The notes under the pieces: generated by a model
What the model was told of the DNA's origin: nothing
What the model saw: the letters and a program-made list of their open reading frames with translations, nothing else
The model's database searches: none
In this document: positions 5,771-9,718 of the stretch, piece by piece
Layout of the letters: the number at the start of each line of letters is the position of its first letter
Position numbering within the stretch: position 1 is the stretch's first letter
Program-made: the position numbers and the translations under genes
NCBI GenBank assembly: GCA_002403995.1
Contig: DHIV01000133.1
Span: 1 to 9,718, forward strand
Length of the DNA stretch: 9,718 nt
Reading direction: 5' to 3'
Source of the DNA: Gallionella sp. UBA4737
Lineage (GTDB): Bacteria; Pseudomonadota; Gammaproteobacteria; Burkholderiales; Gallionellaceae

Positions 5771-5795
5771 TCATCATTCCCGGCTACGTCCCGGC

Positions 5796-6650
5796 TTATT
5801 CTGGTTTCTTGGCCGGTGCTGCTGCTGGTGAGGCGGTGATTTCGATCTTGGCTTTTGCCATCATGCCGTCGACCAGTTTCTTGATGTTGTGGTCTTGCAC
5901 CCTCTCGATCAGTTGTGGTTTGATTTGCTCGAAGGCGGGGACCGACTTGGCACGGGTATCTTCCAACAAGATCACATGATAGCCAAATTGCGTCTTGACC
6001 GGTTCAAGTGTGAATTTACCTTTTTCAAGCTTGGCGACGGCAGCACCGAATTCCGGCACCATGGCTCGCGGGTCGAACCAACCCAGATCGCCGCCCTTAT
6101 CCTTCGAGCCTTGATCGGTTGAATATTCCTTGGCGAGACTGTCGAACAGCTTGGCATTCTTTTTCAGTTTGGCGATGATGGCCTTGGCATCGGCTTCCTT
6201 GGCCACCAGGATGTGGCGTGCCTTGTATTCGGTACCGGACATCTGTGCCTTGACCTTGTCGTACTCGGCTTTCAACATGTCGTCGCTGACCGGATTATTC
6301 TTTTTGTAGTCTTGGACAAAGGCGTTGGCCAGAATGGACTGCTGGGTCAGATTGACCTGGTCGGCCACTTCCGGCATCTTGTCCATGTTTTTCTTGATCG
6401 CTTCCTGGGATACCAGCAACTGCATGGCGAGTTGGTTGATGATGGCTTTGCGTGCTTCGGGGCTATCAGGCTGGCCCATCGCTGAACGCTGCCCGATCAT
6501 CTGGTCGACACTACTCTTGCTGATCGGCGTGCCGTTTACGGTGGCGGCGATCTCTCCCGTTGCGGAAGTATTTCCGGTTTTGCTATTACAGGCGCCCAGG
6601 ATCAACAGAGAAACTGCGCTTACCAACACTATGCGAGATTTAAAAGACAT
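5796..6650 (-). CDS. Parvulin-type peptidyl-prolyl cis-trans isomerase lipoprotein
   Basis: A PpiC/PrsA/SurA-like foldase: it should catalyse proline isomerisation and chaperone proteins outside the cytoplasm. From the ATG at 6650 the 284-aa product begins with a basic MSFKSR, a hydrophobic stretch and the lipobox LGAC, so C21 would be lipidated; the next residue is Asn, which does not signal inner-membrane retention, so an outer-membrane anchor facing the periplasm is likely. Residues 30-140 are the SurA_N-like helical part (AATVNGTPISKSSVDQMI). The parvulin domain covers about 142-235: ARHILV, the SLAKEYSTDQGSK..GGDLGWF block, the VPEF segment, and FGYHVI. The tail is Ala/Pro/Lys rich. A TTG at 6659 in frame is directly against the GAGGA ribosome site, while the ATG at 6650 has normal spacing, so the ATG was chosen. 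The gene is convergent with the PPR gene and divergent from exeA. Confidence 0.92.
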   Translation of the reverse strand: MSFKSRIVLVSAVSLLILGACNSKTGNTSATGEIAATVNGTPISKSSVDQMIGQRSAMGQPDSPEARKAIINQLAMQLLVSQEAIKKNMDKMPEVADQVNLTQQSILANAFVQDYKKNNPVSDDMLKAEYDKVKAQMSGTEYKARHILVAKEADAKAIIAKLKKNAKLFDSLAKEYSTDQGSKDKGGDLGWFDPRAMVPEFGAAVAKLEKGKFTLEPVKTQFGYHVILLEDTRAKSVPAFEQIKPQLIERVQDHNIKKLVDGMMAKAKIEITASPAAAPAKKPE

Positions 6651-6726
6651 TATTTGCAAATCCTCAAAGGTAAATTAAAAAAACAACTTGAAATCAGAAG
6701 GTCGAATTCAGGCGTGCGGCCAGGGT

Positions 6727-6754
6727 ATTCTACACAATCATGGCCGCTTCTCCA
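6727..6754 (-). promoter_or_regulatory. Promoter-like element, second copy, upstream of the isomerase gene
   Basis: TGGAGA (rc 6749-6754), a 16-bp spacer and TAGAAT (rc 6727-6732) lie about 76 nt before the isomerase ATG. The stretch matches 3765-3792 except for three bases in the spacer. It could drive the isomerase gene, or be a dispersed repeat with an unrelated origin. Confidence 0.4.
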
Positions 6755-6837
6755 GTATCGCCAGCGCAATACCACCACGTATGGCTTTGGACGACTACTC
6801 CCTGGAGCAGCATCAGCCGACGATCGACCGGGTGAAA

Positions 6838-6866
6838 TGCACGGGACATGTCGCCATGTATATAAT
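6838..6866 (+). promoter_or_regulatory. Probable promoter of exeA-gspB
   Basis: A perfect TATAAT (6861-6866) lies 29 nt before the exeA ATG. The -35 region is poor (TGCACG at a 17-bp spacing, 3/6), so an activator may be needed. The resulting leader would be about 23 nt and has no visible Shine-Dalgarno sequence. Confidence 0.5.
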
Positions 6867-6895
6867 GCCGCAACATCCCCACTTCCAGACCGCCC

Positions 6896-8476
6896 ATGTA
6901 CCAGAGTTACTTTGGCCTCGCCGAAGAGCCGTTCTCCATCGCGCCGGATCCCCGCTATCTCTACATGAGCCGGCGCCATCAGGAGGCGCTCGCGCATCTG
7001 CTTTATGGCGTGAATGCCGGCGGCGGGTTTGTGTTGCTCACGGGTGAAGTGGGCGCCGGCAAAACCACGGTGTGCCGTTGCCTGCTTGAGCAGATCCCGG
7101 AATCCTGCGATGTGGCCTACATCTTCAATCCCAAGCTGACGGTAGAGGAACTGCTCTCGACCATCTGCGCCGAATTCGGCATCACCTGCCCGCCCGGCAA
7201 CACCAGCGTCAAGGTATATATCGATCGCATCAATGCCTATCTGCTCGACGCCCATGCCAGGGGCAGGCATACGGTGCTGATCATCGACGAGGCGCAGAAC
7301 CTTTCCGCCGACGTGCTGGAGCAATTGCGGCTGCTCACCAATCTGGAAACCAACCAGCGCAAACTGTTGCAGATCATTTTGCTGGGCCAGCCCGAGCTGG
7401 CGGCGATGCTGGCGCGGCCAGAACTGCGGCAGCTCGCGCAACGGATCATCGCGCGCTACCACCTGGGGCCGCTGGACAGGCAGGAGATCGCCGCTTATGT
7501 GCAGCACAGGCTCGGCGTTTCGGGCGCGCAGCGACTATTGTTCCCGCTTGCACTGATGGGACGTTTGTACCGCTTGAGCGGAGGCATACCCCGGATCATC
7601 AACGTGCTGTGCGACCGGGCGCTACTGGGTACCTATGCGCAAAGCAAGGAACGGGTCGATCATGCGACGCTGAAGCAAGCGGCGCGCGAGGTGTTCTACA
7701 ATCCGGCGGCACAACGCAGCATGATGCGCCCCCTTCTGGCAGGCTTGCTGCTGGCCGTGCTGGCGGCGGCGCTATACCTGCTCGTTGCGCAAACACCGGC
7801 ACAGACGAAAGCCGCAGTTCAAACAGCGGCTGCCAAACCGTTAGCGGCATTGCCGAATGTGCTGGAATGGCCGGCAACGTATCCGCTCTCGCGCAGCCAG
7901 GAGATGGCTTACACCGCGCTATTCAAAACATGGGGCACCGACTATAAGGGTGGTGACGCATGCCTTCAGGCGGAAGCCATCGGTTTACGTTGCCTGACCG
8001 CACGCGGCGGACTGGATGAACTGCGTCAATTGAATCTGCCCGCAGTCCTGCTCATGCGCGACAATCAGGGCCAGAAATTTTATGCAACGTTGGCCAGGCT
8101 TGACGATAGCTCCGCCACCTTTGATGTCGGCACCGAAACCAGGGCGGTCGCCCTTGGCGCGCTTGCAGAGCAATGGTCCGGGCACTACACCCTGCTGTGG
8201 CGCATGCCGCCGGTTGCAAGCAAGCAGCTGCGCCTGGGCGATCAAGGGCCGGATGTGGAATGGCTGGGCAAGCAACTCGCGCAACTCGATGGCAAAGCGG
8301 CGGAAACCACCCAGGGTCAGGTATTCGATGAAGCCATGATGCGTCAGGTCAAACAGTTTCAACTCGCCCAGGGACTTATTCCTGACGGCACCGTCGGACC
8401 TCAGACCATGATGCGCCTGAGCGGTGCGGCAGATAAGACGGTGCCGAAGTTGAACCGCCAACAGGAGAACAAATAA
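6896..8476 (+). CDS. exeA: ExeA/GspA-type AAA ATPase with C39-like and peptidoglycan-binding domains
   Basis: In Aeromonas, ExeA with ExeB forms an inner-membrane complex that uses ATP and binds peptidoglycan to allow assembly of the type II secretin; the same job is inferred here. The 526-aa protein starts with the family signature YFGL.EEPFSIAPDPRYLYMS. The AAA domain (about 1-270) has Walker A GEVGAGKTT (50-58), Walker B VLIIDEAQ (127-134), the LLGQPEL sensor-like stretch (162-168) and SGGIPRIINVLCD (228-240). A single membrane segment follows (about 278-298). The periplasmic part has a C39-peptidase-like region (about 335-437) that appears to lack a full catalytic set and is probably non-enzymatic, then a PG_binding_1 domain (about 442-508, with LRLGDQGPDVEWLGKQL, FDEAM...VKQFQ, and DGTVGPQTM). 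It is two bases before gspB and surely cotranscribed. Confidence 0.93.
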   Translation: MYQSYFGLAEEPFSIAPDPRYLYMSRRHQEALAHLLYGVNAGGGFVLLTGEVGAGKTTVCRCLLEQIPESCDVAYIFNPKLTVEELLSTICAEFGITCPPGNTSVKVYIDRINAYLLDAHARGRHTVLIIDEAQNLSADVLEQLRLLTNLETNQRKLLQIILLGQPELAAMLARPELRQLAQRIIARYHLGPLDRQEIAAYVQHRLGVSGAQRLLFPLALMGRLYRLSGGIPRIINVLCDRALLGTYAQSKERVDHATLKQAAREVFYNPAAQRSMMRPLLAGLLLAVLAAALYLLVAQTPAQTKAAVQTAAAKPLAALPNVLEWPATYPLSRSQEMAYTALFKTWGTDYKGGDACLQAEAIGLRCLTARGGLDELRQLNLPAVLLMRDNQGQKFYATLARLDDSSATFDVGTETRAVALGALAEQWSGHYTLLWRMPPVASKQLRLGDQGPDVEWLGKQLAQLDGKAAETTQGQVFDEAMMRQVKQFQLAQGLIPDGTVGPQTMMRLSGAADKTVPKLNRQQENK

Positions 8477-8478
8477 GC

Positions 8479-9138
8479 ATGTCGTATATCCTGGATGCGC
8501 TCAAAAAATCCGACCAGCAGCGCCAACTCGGCGCAACGCCGACATTGCAGGCCGCACAGCTAACAGTGCCTGCGCCCAAACGTCCCTTGTTCATCTATTA
8601 CGGCCTGCTTGCGATAGTACTGCTAGTTGCCGGGATCGCGATCGGCTGGTTGCGTCCATGGCAAGCTGAGCAACCGCCTCCTATTACAGAACCTGTTGCC
8701 GCGATATCGCCGATTTCGATTTCGCAACAAGCCGCACCAGCGCCTTTGACCGCGCCGCCTGAGATGCCCGTTGCCCTCAAGCCGAACAACCCGGTACTTG
8801 CCATCTCCGGGACGCCCGGTGCGGCGGCGCCCATGCCGGACAAATCCATGCCGGATAATTTTATTTCAGGGAAGCCCACCAGTATTGCCGGCGTTGCACA
8901 GGAGCAAAAAGCGATACCCTTCGGCGAACTGCCTGCCCAGATTCAGCGGGAGATTCCGGCCATGACTGTTCAGCTCCATTCCTATTCGAGCAACCCCAGC
9001 GAGCGCCTTGTCTATATCAATTCCACAAGATTGCGGGAAGGCGATTCCTTGATGCCGGGACTCAGTCTGGAACAGGTCACGCCGGACGGCATGATATTCA
9101 GTTATAAGGGATATCGCTTCCAGCGCGGCATCCGGTAG
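8479..9138 (+). CDS. gspB: General secretion pathway protein B (ExeB/GspB)
   Basis: The partner of ExeA in type II secretin assembly. The 219-aa product opens with the typical MSYILDALKKSDQQRQLG, has one membrane segment (about 37-57, ending GWLRPW), a long proline- and alanine-rich periplasmic linker (about 63-140) and a C-terminal T2SSB domain (about 145-219). In that domain the family pattern is visible: LP..IQREIPAMTVQLHSYS, PSERLVYINSTRLREGD, then LEQVTPDGMIFSYKGYRFQ. The N-terminus is cytoplasmic and the bulk periplasmic. AGGAG in the end of exeA lies 12 nt before the ATG, and the genes are separated by two bases. No gsp core genes are nearby in the window, so the secretion apparatus itself must be encoded elsewhere. 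The stop at 9136-9138 is followed nine bases later by an mdcA relic. Confidence 0.93.
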   Translation: MSYILDALKKSDQQRQLGATPTLQAAQLTVPAPKRPLFIYYGLLAIVLLVAGIAIGWLRPWQAEQPPPITEPVAAISPISISQQAAPAPLTAPPEMPVALKPNNPVLAISGTPGAAAPMPDKSMPDNFISGKPTSIAGVAQEQKAIPFGELPAQIQREIPAMTVQLHSYSSNPSERLVYINSTRLREGDSLMPGLSLEQVTPDGMIFSYKGYRFQRGIR

Positions 9139-9147
9139 TGGTGGACG

Positions 9148-9216
9148 CCCCCGGGCACACGCGGCCACCCTGCTCGAGCACGCCTTCGAGCAGGCGAACC
9201 GCCATATCCGCTCTCG
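9148..9216 (-). pseudogene. Relic of a second mdcA 5' end
   Basis: Bases 9151-9216 match 1542-1607 of the intact mdcA at 54 of 66 positions without a gap, in the same orientation. Translated on the minus strand it reads RADMAVRLLEGVLEQGGRVC against SADLAVRLLEAVIEPGDRVC in MdcA (residues 37-56), 14 of 20 identical, and the phase is kept. Weaker similarity may extend upstream (an LLER stretch near 9254-9265) to a TAA at 9278. After the match the catalytic-motif region EGNNQKQ is missing, since the frame reads into gspB. It is a fragment and makes no MdcA. Confidence 0.72.
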
Positions 9217-9578
9217 ACATAAAGCCAAACCCCGATTTTCTCCAAAGTGGACGCTCGAGGAGCGGTCTCCCGTGCCTTTAGAAAAAGGAAATACATTACA
9301 TGTCGTGTAAGAATTAGTGTATACGTTAAAGGTGTGCCCAATTTAAATATTGAGTATTGGCAAATTGGGTGGCGTTTAGTGTTCTGTTGAATTTGTAAAG
9401 CTCATAAATCCGTATCTTTTTTGCCGGATGGACTAGTGAAAACATCCCGGTCCCGTAACTGGAATACTGGTGAAGACGCGAAGTCTGGTACTCGCTCAGT
9501 TGGTTTGCCCGCGCTCATTTCGCTGCCACGGTGTGATCCGTCCTCACACAATCTTGATATTTCCACGAAAGTTAAACC
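9217..9578. other. Intergenic region with two inverted repeats
   Basis: No credible gene is seen in these 362 bases; they become AT-rich from about 9280. CCCAATTT (9337-9344) and AAATTGGG (9362-9369) form an 8-bp dyad with a 17-nt gap. TTACA-N5-TGTAA occurs at 9295-9309. GTGTGA (9531-9536) and TCACAC (9544-9549) form another dyad about 30 nt before the next start codon, similar to a CRP-type site but with a 7-bp gap rather than 6. A small hairpin AGAC-GCGAA-GTCT lies near 9474-9486. There is no clear terminator after gspB. Confidence 0.5.
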
Positions 9579-9718
9579 ATGTTCAAAAAAATCCGCGATC
9601 TCGCCAATCGCAAACCTGACGCTGGCTCAGCGGGGGGCATCACCGAGGTCCGACACCAGGAGGCCTTGATTAAAACCGGGGCGCTGCAGAACGCGATCTT
9701 CAACAGCGCCAACTTCTC
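9579..9718 (+). CDS. N-terminus of a PAS-type signalling protein (cut by window edge)
   Basis: Only 46 complete codons are present: a basic start MFKKIRDLANRK, a Gly/Ser-rich linker, then EALIKTGALQNAIFNSANF. The last stretch resembles the first helix of a PAS sensor domain as found in hybrid histidine kinases, GGDEF/EAL proteins and chemoreceptors, where it continues with a SSIATD-like strand. Which output domain follows cannot be seen. The ATG at 9579 is preceded only by a weak GAAAG, so the start is less sure than the frame. There is no signal peptide or membrane segment in the visible part, which suggests a cytoplasmic sensor. Confidence 0.6.
   Translation, partial: MFKKIRDLANRKPDAGSAGGITEVRHQEALIKTGALQNAIFNSANF

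Noticed and set aside
6650..7507. Minus-strand frame covering the exeA 5' half and the intergenic region
   Set aside because: It lies opposite the conserved AAA domain of exeA, has no recognisable domain and no ribosome site.
9410..9432. Terminator at ATCCG...CGGAT with a T-run
   Set aside because: The T-run is in the loop rather than after the stem and the stem is only five base pairs.
9464..9500. Possible cyclic-di-GMP (GEMM) riboswitch before the PAS gene, suggested by GACGCGAAGTC
   Set aside because: Only a small hairpin fits; the other conserved GEMM helices and the GGCAAACC-type element are not seen.

Overview
The window looks like a chromosomal piece of a moderately GC-rich betaproteobacterium, perhaps of the Gallionellaceae/Nitrosomonadales type. 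This rests on the MdcA sequence, the exeA-gspB pair and the REP-like intergenic repeats, and is an inference. No rRNA, tRNA, CRISPR array or complete transposon is visible.

Layout. (1) 43-1713, minus strand: mdcA, the acetyl-ACP:malonate transferase subunit of malonate decarboxylase; the rest of its operon would lie left of the window. (2) About 1714-5795: an accessory block of unrelated small genes separated by REP-like fragments (AATTAAAGGGG and relatives). In order it holds a 244-aa protein with a HEPN-type RNxxxH motif, a ParE/RelE toxin with its antitoxin, an ORF6N-domain DNA-binding protein (all minus strand), and a plus-strand gene encoding a tandem array of 32-residue pentatricopeptide (PPR) motifs. 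(3) 5796-6650, minus strand: a parvulin-type peptidyl-prolyl isomerase lipoprotein. (4) 6896-9138, plus strand: exeA and gspB, a two-gene operon for an inner-membrane, peptidoglycan-binding ATPase complex linked to type II secretion. (5) 9148-9216, minus strand: a short diverged relic of an mdcA 5' end directly after gspB. (6) 9217-9578: intergenic sequence with two inverted repeats. (7) 9579 to the end: the start of a PAS-type signalling protein, cut by the window edge.

The strongest candidate for something unusual is the PPR gene. PPR proteins are chiefly organellar RNA-binding proteins of eukaryotes and are rare in bacteria. Here about ten motifs are encoded by 96-bp units, two adjacent ones differing at only one base, so the array is still being duplicated. 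The 3' end of the array is frameshifted and decaying. Read with the plant PPR code, the specificity positions suggest a target resembling GGNNYUUUYG, which is only a hypothesis. Its neighbours (possible HEPN RNase, toxin-antitoxin pair, phage-type ORF6N regulator, REP fragments) fit a mobile accessory or defence-type island, but nothing in the sequence proves a joint function.
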